From contig MNCI01004501.1 in the NCBI GenBank assembly GCA_015680685.1, forward strand, positions 214,758 through 278,757: a DNA stretch of 64,000 nt. Direction: 5' to 3'. How positions within the stretch are numbered: the first letter of the stretch is position 1; every line of letters starts with the position of its first letter. The notes below the pieces were generated by a model that had not been told where the DNA came from, searched no databases, and saw nothing but the letters and a program-made list of their open reading frames with translations. Below are positions 23,140 through 35,690 of this stretch, piece by piece. The position numbers and the translations under genes are program-made. This stretch comes from Gnetum montanum. Lineage: Eukaryota; Streptophyta; Gnetopsida; Gnetales; Gnetaceae.

Positions 23140-24930
23140 TAACTAAATTATGTTGCTTAGTCAAGAAACCTTTAGATAATGCCCTTTAGGATGTGAAAAT
23201 TTCCTAACCATATACTTTAGAGTTGTTGGTGACAATTAAGTTAGAAAACACAAAAGGGTTTTTAAGAAATGTTGCTCAATCAAGAAACCTACAAACTATA
23301 GTAAGATAAAATTCAAATGGGTTGCTAGGTCAAGAAACCTTCAAATTATAAGCTATTCAATGAGTTTATTATAAATTACTCTTATGTTGAATTTATAACA
23401 TACTATAAGAGAAAGAAAATCATATTATTTTCTTGAGATATCTCCCTATACATCATCACATATACAAAAAAAAAAACATACTTATTTGTGTAATCCATTC
23501 ATTATGTTCGTAAAATTAAATAGACACTCGTATATAATATCAAGTCACAATGCTCAGTTAAGCAACCTTTATAGTTATCATATAGATAGTTTTTCTGATC
23601 ATGCAATATATATTATAATAGGTTATGTTAGATATAATATACATTGCTTAGTTGATAAACCTTTATAGTTAGCATAGTGATAAGTTTCTCAATCATGCAT
23701 GTTAGATAGTATTTCTATAGTATCCATGTGTGTAAGGTTTCTTGTTCATATATGTGTAAGTATTCATGTATTAGATGACCCATTTGTGCATATTATGAAT
23801 TTTTGATCCTTGATTATGAGGTATCCTTATTGATGATAGATCCATAAGTTGCTTGATCTTGCATGTTATGAAATATTGATAGAAGTTATTATATACATTT
23901 TGTATAGTAGGATACATGTAACATATATTTACAACAAACTACAAAATAGATAAAATCATATTATTTACATTAGATATCTCTCTGCTTAGTTGAGAAACCT
24001 TTATAGTTATCATATTAATAGGTTGCCCAATCATACAAGATATATAATCTATGATAATGTGTTATGTTAGATATAATCTACGTTTCTTTGACAACATACT
24101 TGCAAGTTTCATGATTTTGCATGTTACAAAATGCTAATAGCATGTCTTATATACATTTTATATAGTAGGGTACACATGTATTTACAATAAACTAGAAAAG
24201 AGATCTACATGTAAGTCATCATTTATTAGGTTGGTTAAGAGAAATTTTAATTAATGATAAATCTATATGTTGCTCAATCATGCATGTTACAACATGCTCA
24301 TGAGATTGCATATCTACCTTTTTATTTAACAAATACACATGAACCATACTGTATAGTAGGGTAAACATATCTTGGATTTAGAATAATCTATAGAAGAGAA
24401 AAATTGACATGGGTTTCTTAACTGAGAATCTTGTACGTCAATACATATACAACAAAAACATGCTTGTTTGAGCAACCTATTCATTATGTCTACAACCTTG
24501 GACAATTTTGCATAGGCAATACAAAGTCACAATTAGCTTGGTTGCTTAGTGAAGCATTCTTTATAGTTAGGATATTTATAGGTTTCTTGATTATTCAAGA
24601 TATATAATAACATGTTATGTTGGATATAATCTACATTTCTTGGTTGACAAACTTTTTTATTCAACTAATTTACATGAATCATATTGTATAGTATACGCAT
24701 AACTTGGATTTATAACAACCTCAGTTGCTCAAGTGAGCATCCTATACACTAATACATCTACAAAAAAAATAAAAAAATTGCTTTTTTGAGTAATATGTTC
24801 ATTATGTCTACAAGCTTGGGTAGTTATGCATAGATAATATGAAGTCATACTTATCCAGGTTACTCAATTAAGTAGTCTTTCTAATTAGGATATTGACATG
24901 TTGTCCAATCATTCATGTTATAATGTTGAT
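23140..24930 (+). repeat. Loose cluster of degenerate interspersed repeats
   Basis: About eight copies of a decayed block around gcttagttgagaaaccttta followed by 'tagttatcatattaataggttgcccaatcatgc', at roughly 23155, 23275, 23325, 23555, 23643, 23985, 24530 and 24870. Spacing is irregular (50-550 bp). Other shared blocks are 'gttatgttagatataatctac' and 'tatagtagggtacac'. It looks like an old complex tandem array. Confidence 0.6.
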
Positions 24931-27900
24931 ATTTTTCCTATTTACCTTCTAGGATCAAATTGGAAAGATTATTTAAAATCTGAATATGGAAATGAATCCT
25001 AGTAAATCATGGTACATGTCAATCATGAAGCTAGAGGAAAGAGACAAGGATATTCATATATTCATCAAACTAATGAATAATAATTTCTATTACGATGAGG
25101 AAATTGTGGTTGTTGCAAGTGTTCAAAAAAATGTCACAATATATATTCAAGCAAAGAAGCTAATATTTGCAACCAAAGTAATACTACATTATGGACACTT
25201 AAAACTATTAACATAGAATGAACTAAATCAAGTGCTACTATGAGAATATATGAAACAAAAAAATTGACTTAGACTTTAATGAGCATGAGGTTGTTGCATA
25301 TGTGAAAAGGTTCCTATAACAAAGGAGCATTATGAAAACATCATTGGTTATTCTTTACATGAAAGATCATATGAATTAGCTATATGTCATACAACAAGCT
25401 TTTTCTAACATATCGATTGAGAACTTTTAAGGTTCATCTTATAGTATTCACTAAGGGATCTTCCATGATCACTCCTTTTAAAGGAGTAAACAATTTTGAT
25501 TCATGTAGCAAGAGAGAAGCTAGAGTTTCCAATAAGGAAATCAAGGTAAATAAAATATAGAGAGAATTTTTCATCCAATTTTTTTTGCAAGCTACCAAAT
25601 TAAAATTGACCATTGTAATCAAACTATAGGGAAGTTTAGAATTAGAGTAATGAGCATGAACTATGTTGAGGAGCTTCTTATATCAATGACAAAAAATCTT
25701 ATTATTGTTGTAAACTACTACATACTCATGGCATACAAGATCTCTAGTGCTAAGGTTCTCATATTGCTGAATGAATTTGAGATCCATGGAGAAGATGTTC
25801 AATTTTTAATTTTGAATGATCAATACTCAATTCATGCTACAAAGATTCTTCTTGAAAAAGATTATATTGAGATGTCAGTAAAGATTCATTATAGGGTTCT
25901 TCAGGTCAAGCTTCTTAAAGCAAAGACTTTAGATTTCATTATCACTAAATTTTTTTATTCTTAGAACCAAGTCCAAGGAATAAAATATGTTCCTTATGTG
26001 GATATGTTATAACATTCTAGGAGCTATCTCTCTTAGAATAAGATTTGATAATTATCAATTAGAGGGATCTTAAAATAGCTAGAGCTAATATATGATAACC
26101 TTAAAATTATGTTCATGTAAATGAGTTATGTTTATTCCCTAAAGTAATCTATTTAAATAAAGATATATAACTTTTATTAAAGAATTAACATCTCATATAT
26201 CATATTTCTTATTTATTTATTATTAATGTGCCAATGTTCAAGGATCGTCAAGGGCAATAATTTTTTTTTTAAAATTTGATGATGCTATTTACAAGAAATG
26301 GAATAATATTTTTACTATGTATCAAAATGGGACTCTACAATTTTGCTTCATGATTTTCTCTTACGAGAACTTTAAGGAAAATAATCTTAAATATATAAGT
26401 ACCAATCTATTCCATCCACTTCAAGATCTCAAGTAACATGAAATTGAAATGTGCTTAAATGATACTTAGTAGACAAATGTATTTCAATCATCTCAAGGAA
26501 AAAGTTAAGTCATAAAAATTAATAATTAATAGGATGGTCAAACTAGAGAAAAAATATGATCAGATGAAGCATTCACATTCATTAAAACTTACTCTAATTT
26601 AATTTTTCATCAACAAGGATTCATCTATTGATCATTGCACAAACCTCAATGTAGATAATGTTTGAAATGGATATTGAATTATACTAATTTATCTTCTAGT
26701 TTAATTCCAATAAAATCTAGTTGAGTTTCATAATATATTAATTTATACTATCTTTTGTTACTTTAGATATTCAATTGATGATTATATGTTCATGCACTTG
26801 CTTGGAAATGTTGAGTTTACTAAAGAACTTAAACATAAGTCATCCATTCAATCAATGTTACATCAACATTTGAAATCTCTTAATTTTGAGGAGAACATAG
26901 ATACAACTATCTAGCCAATTGATAGTGTATTTTGTTATATTAGCATAGAAATTTATCATTTATTTAAATTTTTTGTTAATGAATTAAGAACTTTTAGTAT
27001 ATACAATAACCTTTCATTCAAATATTGTAAGAGTTATCATTACAGAAAGGAAGAATATGTATGCTTTTCTTTATTATTTCTTCACACCAATAGAAATAGT
27101 CGAATTACTAAAGGCATTCATAGAATATGACTACAACATTAAGAAGAAAAATTCAATTGATGTCTAGTTAATCAAAGATATCCTTGTAGATGGTGCTATT
27201 CCAAAAGATGCTCACTACAACTCATGTAAATTAGTTTTCTTTTGGATCATACTAATCGATTTCCTTCTAAAGGATGAAATTTTACCAATATTATCATCTT
27301 CATGATATCATTATTCTGTTACAACGATATACTAAAAGCATTACATGCATACAATGGCATCGGTATTATCTCTATGCACGATGATGATCTACATTACCTT
27401 TTATGGAATGCAATAGCAAAAAAGTTAAACTCAATAACTAGTAAAGGAATAATAGAAGAATATTTTGAAAATTAAAGATGTCTATAAGAATATTATAATA
27501 ATTTTGAAGGATAAGTCAACTAATAAAGTACATGAGGCTATTAAGAAAAAATTGCATAATTTCTTTATTACTATTTTCTATTAAAATACCTTTACCGTTA
27601 CTAACAAATTTATTATAATCAAGAGACTTATGTGTTGGATGTTAATGATGATCAAAATTAAGAAGAAATGGAAGGTGATGAGGTTGAAAAACAAGTGAAA
27701 CTTTAAAGTCCTCCTTTTGAATTATTCTTATACTTCTTTTAGAATTTGTATCTACTTTGAAATTTCAGACGTTTAGAAAAAGGAAACTGAATTACAGAGA
27801 GAAGATAAAGATGATGAGCATATAGAAATAGACGAAGACATGGTAACTCTATATTTTTATTAAGATAATTCCTACCATTTGAAATATTTATTTAATAATT

Positions 27901-28640
27901 AATCCTAATTGTTAATCTTTACTATTTTAATTATGAAATGCATGAAACCTCTACTTCATTTAAATCACTAGGATGAAACATAACACATAAAGGATTAAGA
28001 AGTAAGTGTAATGAAACTACAAATCTATTATTTGATTTTTATAATTAACCATTTATTGACCAATAGATTTAATGGATTTCATTATTTCTTCTTCACAAAA
28101 GAATTACATCAACATTGAAGATGATAAAAAAGTTAGTGTTAAACCCTCAAATAAATAAAAAATAAAACATTGAGATAATGTATGAAATAGATTTTATATC
28201 TTATAATTTTATATTTTTTGATATACTTAATTATATATAAAAGTTTTGGTAGGTTCGTACTAATGAGAGCAAGAGTTCTGTCTGATAAACAAAGTATAAT
28301 CCTATACTCACTATACTTTGATAAAATTACTTATCTCATCCATTTTATTATTTCATGACATTACATTGTATGACCTTGATAGAGTCATTAACTCTACATA
28401 AGAATCACTCACCATAATGATCTTTATGTTAACTCCTTTCTTAATATTCATTTTATTAACATTATTCCAAGACATCTAATATGTTTGCTTGAATTAGTTA
28501 CGTCAAATATACTAGAAAATCATGTTAATTTAAAGAGTTAAATGTCTAAATTAATGTATTCATGTCATTTGAATGAATTAAAAGAAATACTTGAAAGAGG
28601 TAATTATTCAAAATTTATGATTCAGTGTTTTTGCCAAATG
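24931..28640. other. Unassigned AT-rich DNA with short open frames
   Basis: Short plus-strand frames (24986-25216, 25650-25964) are somewhat more charged than random AT-rich DNA and lie upstream of the protease relic in the same orientation. They could be the ruined N-terminal part of the same transposon protein, but I recognise no domain. Confidence 0.4.
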
Positions 28641-28649
28641 CTGTGATGA

Positions 28650-29300
28650 GATATTGATTTCTATAGAAGGTGATGTCATCACAAGAAAGGATTCATTAAG
28701 TCTAAAATTGAAAATAAGGGATACCTAACATAATATTTAGATACCATTTTAAGAAGATGTAATTAATTCCAAAATTTTATTCAATATATTATTTATTGAT
28801 CCATCATTATTATCTAAATTATATAAAAGAAATAAAGAGACTGATGATAAGTTAAAGTTAAGACAAAGTATCTTGATATTGATTCAACAAATAGGTGTTA
28901 CATTAAAAAGTTATAAGAAATTATTTTTACCAGTAAACATCTGGATTAGAAGAAGTTTGTTTCATTGGATACTTATTGTTATGGATATGTTGGGAAGTAT
29001 AATATTAATCATGGATCATATTTATAGTAATATTAAATGCAATGAGCATATTAATGTTCTTTACAAGTACCTTGAGGAGGAACATAATGTTCAAAATAGA
29101 GAGAATCAATTTTACTAGGAACTATGGAGATAATTATTTTAGAGAAATATTTTGAGGGAGATAAATGGATATGATTATGTTGTTTATGTTTTGCTTTATG
29201 TAATTAAGATTATAACTAAGATAAAAGTAGCATTTAAGACATTAGATGTACTAATGTATAGGAGGAGAATCTTATGCGATATATTAAATAGCTCTAACTA
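28650..29300 (+). pseudogene. Ulp1-type (C48) cysteine protease relic
   Basis: Decayed C-terminal protease domain resembling Ulp1/SENP proteins carried by plant Mutator-like and CACTA transposons. The clearest part is 28873-29118, continuing in the same frame past a TAG to about 29265. Visible: 'LFLPVNIWIRRSLFHWILIVMD' (family L-x-P-V-x-x-x-x-H-W-x-L-x-V-x-D) with the catalytic His at 28963-28965; 'DHIYSN' with the catalytic Asp at 29014-29016; then 'NGYDYVVYVLLYV' matching N-G-x-D-C-G-V-F, where the catalytic Cys codon (29176-29178) is TAT, Tyr. A final 'YRRRILCDIL' matches the family end. No transposase or terminal inverted repeats were found nearby, so the parent element is unknown. Confidence 0.7.
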
Positions 29301-30651
29301 GCATAAAAGATGATTACAATGTTGAATAACTATAAATTTTTATGAATTAAAATTCTTAGTTTATCTATTTTCAATTTTAATTATAGTAAGTATTATAATT
29401 TTCAATACACATGACATTTTGATGTTTACCAAAAAATTTCAGTATGCATCTAAAAGATGCTAATGTCCATAAATATATTTTATTATATCTTAAATTGAAA
29501 CTATGATAAAATTTGTTGATGTATGTACCATGGATAGTTATAAATATAATTGAGAAATTAGAAAAAAGAAAAGTAGTCATATTGGACTTAAAAAATGTGC
29601 TTGTAAAAGATGTGCATTTTATAAATATAGAAGAATTAAAGAAGTGCACTAAAAAATATGATATTTTTCTAGCAAAAAGTACTACTTTATTCGACCTGGT
29701 ATTCATGAGTTCTTTACTCAATTAAATAAAGAAGAATTTGAATACACATTTTGGTCATTAGCCTAATTAGCTAACATTGAAAGAATAATAAATTTTCTTA
29801 TTAAAGATCTAGATACATAACCTAAATTCACTCAGTATCAAACACAATGTTAGAAGCATTATCACAAAGGTATTGTGCTTCTAATTTTCAAAATCCTTTA
29901 CAATAGTTTTTCAAAATGTACGGTAGTCAATAGGAGTGAGAAGATGTTATCATAGTTGATGACAGAGATGAGAAAATTCTTGATGAGGATAAAGAAAACA
30001 TCATTCAAGCTAAAAAAAATATATGATCCTAATAATTGTAGTAATGACTACCTTCTTAATAAGTTACTACCATTAATTGTAACCATTGTTCATCAACTCA
30101 CTATTGAGAAACTATTAAGTTTCAATAGATAACTTGTAAACATAATTGGATGTTTTTATTTTGAAATAAAAAGGAAATTTAGTTACCTTATTAGGAAGTT
30201 ATTAAATTTAATTTTAATTTTCATTTATGATCAATTAATGATTATGAAACTTTTAACTTCCACTTATGAACTTGTTATTAATATTCAATATCTTTATAGT
30301 GAGTTAAATTATCAAATTACTTTGTATCTCAAAGAAAATTATGCATTAGTATGATGTAATTCTCAATTCAATTATAATTCAACTAGTTTTTTATAACACT
30401 ATTTAAGGTAATTAATATTTGTTTCAATTAATCATGGATATAGATTTACATGATCATTACATAGTCACTACATGGTAACATTTAAGAATAATTAAAGTTA
30501 AAAATGATAACACTATTTAAATATATATTGATTGTCAAGTTAAGCTTCATTTAAAAATATAATAATTAATTGATACATGATTGCATGTTTAATGATACAT
30601 TATATTTATGAAAGCATAATAAAAGAATCTCCAATTAATTATAATATTTTG
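29301..30651. other. Unassigned AT-rich DNA left of element A
   Basis: No recognisable gene. The frames 29377-29721 (-) and 29513-29725 (+) overlap each other and show no domain. This flank was contiguous with 46096 before element A inserted. Confidence 0.5.
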
Positions 30652-30656
30652 ATAAT
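30652..30656 (+). repeat. Element A target duplication, left (ATAAT)
   Basis: ataat; repeated at 46091-46095. Confidence 0.85.
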
Positions 30657-31513
30657 TGATGAGTCATCATTATGTTAGCTAGATATCAAATACATGATAT
30701 CGAGTCCCAAGAAATGATGTTAGATCCAATATCATCTCCTTCATGCTAGCCTATAAATACAATATTTGGGTACACAATTAGGACATAGTTTGTGTTCTTA
30801 GTTTTTGATAGTCTTTCTTAGATTTCTTCATTCAAGTTCTATTATCTCTAGTGTATGCCCACAGTGTGATGCTTGTAATCATACGACATCTTTGTTTGAG
30901 TGCGACGTACTTAGACATGTTACATGACTAGAAATAAAGATCGAGATTACTTCCATCATTGTTGCATTCACTTAGATTTATTATTGCTTTAATTTTTTAT
31001 TTGTTTAATTATTTACTATTTTCTTAGTTAATGTTTTTGTTTATTACTATTTACTATTCCTATCATTAAGCGGAATGAGGATGACTTAATCATGAGTGCT
31101 TAAGTGTAAGTACTTGGTAAGCCAGTAGTGTATCATTTGGCACACCTAGGGATGTACGCTTGGCAATCCCAATGGTAGTTACATGAAGTCCAAGGCATGT
31201 ACAAATGATTAGAAATGGATACTCATCACACGTAGGTGAGTTTAGGTTTTACTTTCCATTTTTCATTAGCTTAATTAATTTATCTCTTTATTGTTACTAG
31301 GAGCATCATAGGATTAGACAACATCATATACCTCACTTTGGAGTAAACCATATGTGACAAAGCTACCACTAGTCCAAGTGGGAAGATAGTGAACTAGGAT
31401 CAAAGCATAATGATTTAGATGCACAACTAGTCCCATCTAGGTAATTCGATTGAATTATGTGTGAATTCTTGTGATTCGTATGATTGGGCATAGGGGTATC
31501 TCATCACTCATCA
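30657..31513 (+). repeat. Element A 5' LTR
   Basis: TGATGAGTCATC...CACTCATCA. Decayed ATATC...GATAT dyads at 30681-30735, TATA box ctataaatac at 30751-30760, AATAAA at 30933-30938. The segment 31026-31150 is inverted in the 3' LTR. Confidence 0.88.
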
Positions 31514-31514
31514 T

Positions 31515-31532
31515 TCACACCATTGCTGGGGA
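31515..31532 (+). other. Primer-binding site of element A (tRNA-Asp-like)
   Basis: tcacaccattgctgggga, one base after the LTR. It resembles the Athila/Tat site TGGCGCCGTTGCCGGGGA with the CG pairs turned to CA/TG. Confidence 0.65.
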
Positions 31533-31599
31533 TGGTGCTAGTTATCTAGATTAGTTACATCATACATGATTGCTATAAAGGTATTAACGATATATCCTT

Positions 31600-32195
31600 A
31601 AAAAAATATTAAATCATACACCATAAGCCAACAACACTGTCTCTTTCACAAGGAAGTGATAATGCACTATATAATGAAAACATTCATTGGAGAACTAATG
31701 AGATATATAGTGAGGAAAATTGGAGTGACCAACCTTATGTAGGGGTTTCATATGTTCATGACTGCCTTGATGACACTCAAAGACTACATTCACCTAAGGT
31801 AGATAATCTTGGAAGAGATGACATAAGTCCTAAACTAGGGGAGGAGTCAAGGCCTAAGACCTCCTCGAAACCAAGAAACGATAAATTAAGGGACCTTGGG
31901 GAACACCATAGAAGCCATGGCAATTCTTCTAGTTTTTCACCTTCCTTTTTTCTTTCAACATCTAGTTTTGATGAAGATGAATGTAGGTATGAAGATAAAG
32001 CTCCACTAAAGGGTCGAAATAGGGACAAAAATCAAACTGCAAGAACACTCACGGTCATCAACATGAACATAAACATAATTATCATAATCAACTGAATAGA
32101 AATTTTCATCATAACTTGTTTGATGATGATGAACCTTTGTTGGCCACTAAGAGACAATGTAGATCACAGAGGTAGTTAAAATATCCCATAGGCAT
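31600..32195 (+). pseudogene. Element A gag, 5' part
   Basis: N-terminal gag of element A, colinear with element B at about 33110-33670 (shared blocks 'ttggagtgaccaacc', 'cttggagaatatgac/cttggaagagatgac', 'gaacctttgttggcca'). It is low-complexity, rich in Ser, His, Asn and Asp, with many frameshifts. It is cut at 32195 by the insertion of element B and continues at 38425. Confidence 0.72.
32191..32195 (+). repeat. Element B target duplication, left (GGCAT)
   Basis: ggcat; repeated at 38420-38424. Element B itself supplies the uninterrupted homologous sequence that shows the two halves of A are contiguous here. Confidence 0.75.
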
Positions 32196-33009
32196 TGATG
32201 AAACACACTTCTTCATCTGCTCAAACATCAGGTATTCGATGTCAGGGTCTTGATGCAATGTCGGGTATTTGACTTTAGGGGGTATACACTGGCCTATAAA
32301 TATAGCACCTGGGCTCTTGATTTGACATCATTTTTTTGTAGTTTCTAGACAAAGTAGCAAAGATCTTGTAGTTTATTTTCTCTAGAGTTAGAATATTTTT
32401 TGATTGCCCACAGAAGGAGTTTAAGTGTGTATGGTTCTTTGTTTGAACACTAATGTACTTGAGAACAACAATGTGATGGAAATAAAAATAAGGTCTTTTG
32501 ACAATCATTGCAGCACTAAGAATAAATTAATGTTTATTTTAATGAACTTTACATTACTACATTTCAATTGAGAAATTACTTTCCAGCAGTTAATGAACAC
32601 AAGCACAACCACTTCGAGCATACATATAGTACTTGGTAACCTAGCAACACTTAATGTTTGGTAGCCCAACAACACTATATGTGTTCAAGACTATCTAGGA
32701 AAGTGGAGTAGTTACTTATGTTAAGTTAGCTAGGTAGTAGATTAATTAGATCTTAAATTACATTACCTTTCATTCCTATTAGTGGTAATTAAACTTATAA
32801 AATATAAAATAATAAAAATCATATGTCTCACTTTGGACTAAACCATACATGAGAAAGCTACCACTAGTACAAGTGGGAAGATAGAAAACTATGATCAAGG
32901 CATAACAATCTAGATACCACAACTAGTCCCATCCACAAAATTTGACCAAATCATGTGTGAATGCATGTGATTTATATGGTTGAGCATAGGGGTACCTTGC
33001 TACTCATCA
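32196..33009 (+). repeat. Element B 5' LTR
   Basis: Starts TGATGAAAC, ends TACTCATCA. Dyad-type motifs 32228-32277, TATA box ctataaata at 32294-32302. Pairs with 37599-38419 at roughly 85-90 percent by eye. Confidence 0.85.
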
Positions 33010-33010
33010 T

Positions 33011-33028
33011 TAGAACTATTGTTGGGGA
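33011..33028 (+). other. Primer-binding site of element B (decayed tRNA-Asp-like)
   Basis: tagaactattgttgggga, at the same position after the LTR as in element A and more mutated. Confidence 0.58.
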
Positions 33029-33136
33029 TGGTGCTAGTTATCTAGATTAGTTATATTATACATGATTTTTGTAAAAGGTATTAATGATATATCTTTTAGA
33101 AACTATTAGCTCACACACACCATAAACCAATGACAA

Positions 33137-35690
33137 TGTATCTCTCACACAAAAGTGACAATGCACTATATAGTGAACACATTCATTAGAGAACTAACAA
33201 GATATACAATGAAGAAAATTGGAGTGACCAACCTTATGTAGGGGTTTCTTATGGTCGTGATCACCCTGAGGACACTCAAAGACTACATTCACCCAAGGTA
33301 GATAATCTTGGAGAATATGACATAAGTCCTAAACTAGGGGAGGCTTGAAGGCCTAAGACCTTCTCAAAAACTAGAAATAATAAATCAAGGGATCCCAAAG
33401 AGCATCATAGAAGCCATGGAAATTCTACCAGTGCCTCATCTTTCTCTCCTCCTTTAATGTCTAGTTCTAACGAATATGAATGTAGGTATGAAGATAAAGT
33501 TCCACTAAAGGGTTGGACTAAAAATCAAAATTAAATGTATAGGAAAAGTCAAAGATGTCATCATGAACATAGACAACATCCTCATGATCAAATGAATGGA
33601 GATAGAAATTTTTCTCACAACATGTTTAATGAAAATGAACCCTTGTTGGCCACCAAGAGCCTAAGGCATATCACAAAGGCCATTAAGATATCTCACAAGC
33701 ATCATAAAAATAGTCACCTACCTAAGCTTGATATGAATAATATTCCTAAATTTGCAAGAGGCTATGATTCTGATTTGCAACATCATTTACAAGCTTTCCA
33801 TGATACATATGCTTTCTACAACATTGAAAGTGGGTGGAAAAAACTTAAGCTCTTTTCTTGGACACTAATTAATAGAGCCAAATTGTGGTATAGATTGTTG
33901 AGACCATATTCAATCTCACAATGGTCAACAATGTTGGAACTTTTCAACAAGAAATACCAAACCNGACAATGGTCAACAATGTTGGAACTTTTCAACAAGA
34001 AATACCAAACCTATGTGAGAGTGTCCAATTTGAGGAGATAGATCCAAGAGTGAAAGTAAGAACAACATGATCCCTTGGACATGACCTTAGATAGATATTA
34101 TGCCTTACTAAATAGATGCCTAGGCCATGATTTCTCCAAGGAAAGGAAACTTTTCCACATCATAGATGGGCTTTGTAATGAAACAAGGGAGACCCTTGGG
34201 ATGTATGCCCCAGGGCAATTATACAAGTTCCAAGCCTATAAAATCAAAGAGCTAATTGAGTGTGTGGCAAAAGAAGAGGGAAGAGATATGCAAATGGGAG
34301 AATGTTGAGAAATATTAGTGGGATCTAACTCTTCAATAGAAGGAGGTCTAGATCTATGGTAAAGAGATTGAAACCACTCTTGATAAGGTGATTTTGCAAC
34401 AAACCTTGCTAACACAAATGTCCATTGATGAATTTGAAGCAAAGTTTAATAGGATGTCCAAATGGATGTATGAAAATGTTACAACTCTCACTGAGATGGT
34501 CGAGGAGAGGATCATGAAAAATAAGCTAGGAAATCATAATAAACAAAGGATACAGAACCAAGAAATAAATTGGAACACTTTTTATTAAATGAGAAAAATG
34601 ACTAAAGAAAGTGAGGCTATAAATTCAACCACAAATGAAGATACCAAATGTGACATCTACATATATGACCATTCAAAGGATCATTGCCTAGTCTTGTTAC
34701 ATCTACAGGAGTATTGGGTAGATGACTTAAATAAGAAGTTTGTGCAAAAGCACATGCCCCAAATATTTCCTCTCCCATAAAGTGATTATAGATAGTCCCA
34801 CAACCAATCATGCCATGCTAGGGGGACTTATTACCAGCCTCAACATGGTCATCAATTGTAGTGGCAACAACAACAGTTGTGGGGGAGGCCACCACCAAAT
34901 CAACCCTATTCTTCCTACTAGCCAAAACCACATGGATATTATGTTCAACATCCTATTTCTCCAACTAGTTCTACATCCTCTACTTCAAATCGCCACTACC
35001 ACTCTCCCAAGTACCATTAACCCATGACATTCCTAGAGGGATCACCACCATGCACCTCTTACCATCCATCCTACCCTTGATATTCTCATACTCCACCACA
35101 TTATAGGCCATTTCCAATGACAAAAGAAGATTTAGCATCCCAATATTAACAAATGAATTCCACTTGTGCTACAAATGTGCACAACCATGCTGACACTAGT
35201 TGGTCTCAACCGCAATGTAGGAAATGTTCCTTCTAGAGGTAAGGCCATAAGCCAAAGCAAACCATGCATGGGCCCATCATATCATCCAAGCTAGCACAAT
35301 GCCAATCTAGTGCACCACCTTCTTGGTCATAACTAATGTCCTTTGATCATACATAAGGGCCACCATCCATCATTACTCCAATCCCAAATCTAAACAATGA
35401 ATCTAATAGTGTGGGAAGACAAACAAATCCATGCATACCATTTCATGATCAAGGGTGAAATCATGGGCTAGACATCCATAATGATAACACACCTCATACC
35501 TTGATCCACCATAGATTTAACAATCAAGTATGTGACCAATGATTTTTCTACCTAGCCACTGCACCATCAACAGACACCCAGTGGCAATGTTTCATACATG
35601 CATGAATCCTATTTTTCCACTTATTAATCCTTGTCATGACCAAATGTTTAGTCTTGGGGGTTACCCCCCATTCTAAGATTTAGGATTCTT
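33137..35690 (+). pseudogene. Element B gag (Athila/Tat-like capsid)
   Basis: The only protein of element B. The N-terminal part is Ser/His/Asn-rich and low-complexity. The open stretch 33535-34041 contains the core 'WKKLKLFSWTLINRAKLWYRLL....SQWSTMLELF', matching the retrotransposon gag pattern 'F-x-x-x-L-x-x-x-A-x-x-W-x-x-x-L...SWxExxxxFxxxF'. The stretch 34075-34308 continues with 'LLNRCLGHDFSKERKLFHIIDGL' and 'QAYKIKELIECVA', matching 'RCPHHGxPxWxxIQxFYxGL' and 'EAxxLIExxA' of Athila-type gags. Beyond 34850 a Pro/Ser/Thr/His-rich tail runs to about 35690. I find no zinc knuckle. A 46-bp duplication around the N at 33964 is probably an assembly artefact. Confidence 0.78.
33918..34011. other. 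Unmerged contig overlap at single N (33964)
   Basis: The 46 bases 33918-33963 recur identically at 33966-34011 on either side of a lone N. Exact identity in an otherwise decayed region and the position at an N indicate two contig ends that overlap in reality. Confidence 0.85.

Noticed and set aside
34236-34442. Minus-strand frame antisense to gag B
   Set aside because: Overlaps the recognisable gag core on the plus strand, no domain, no promoter.
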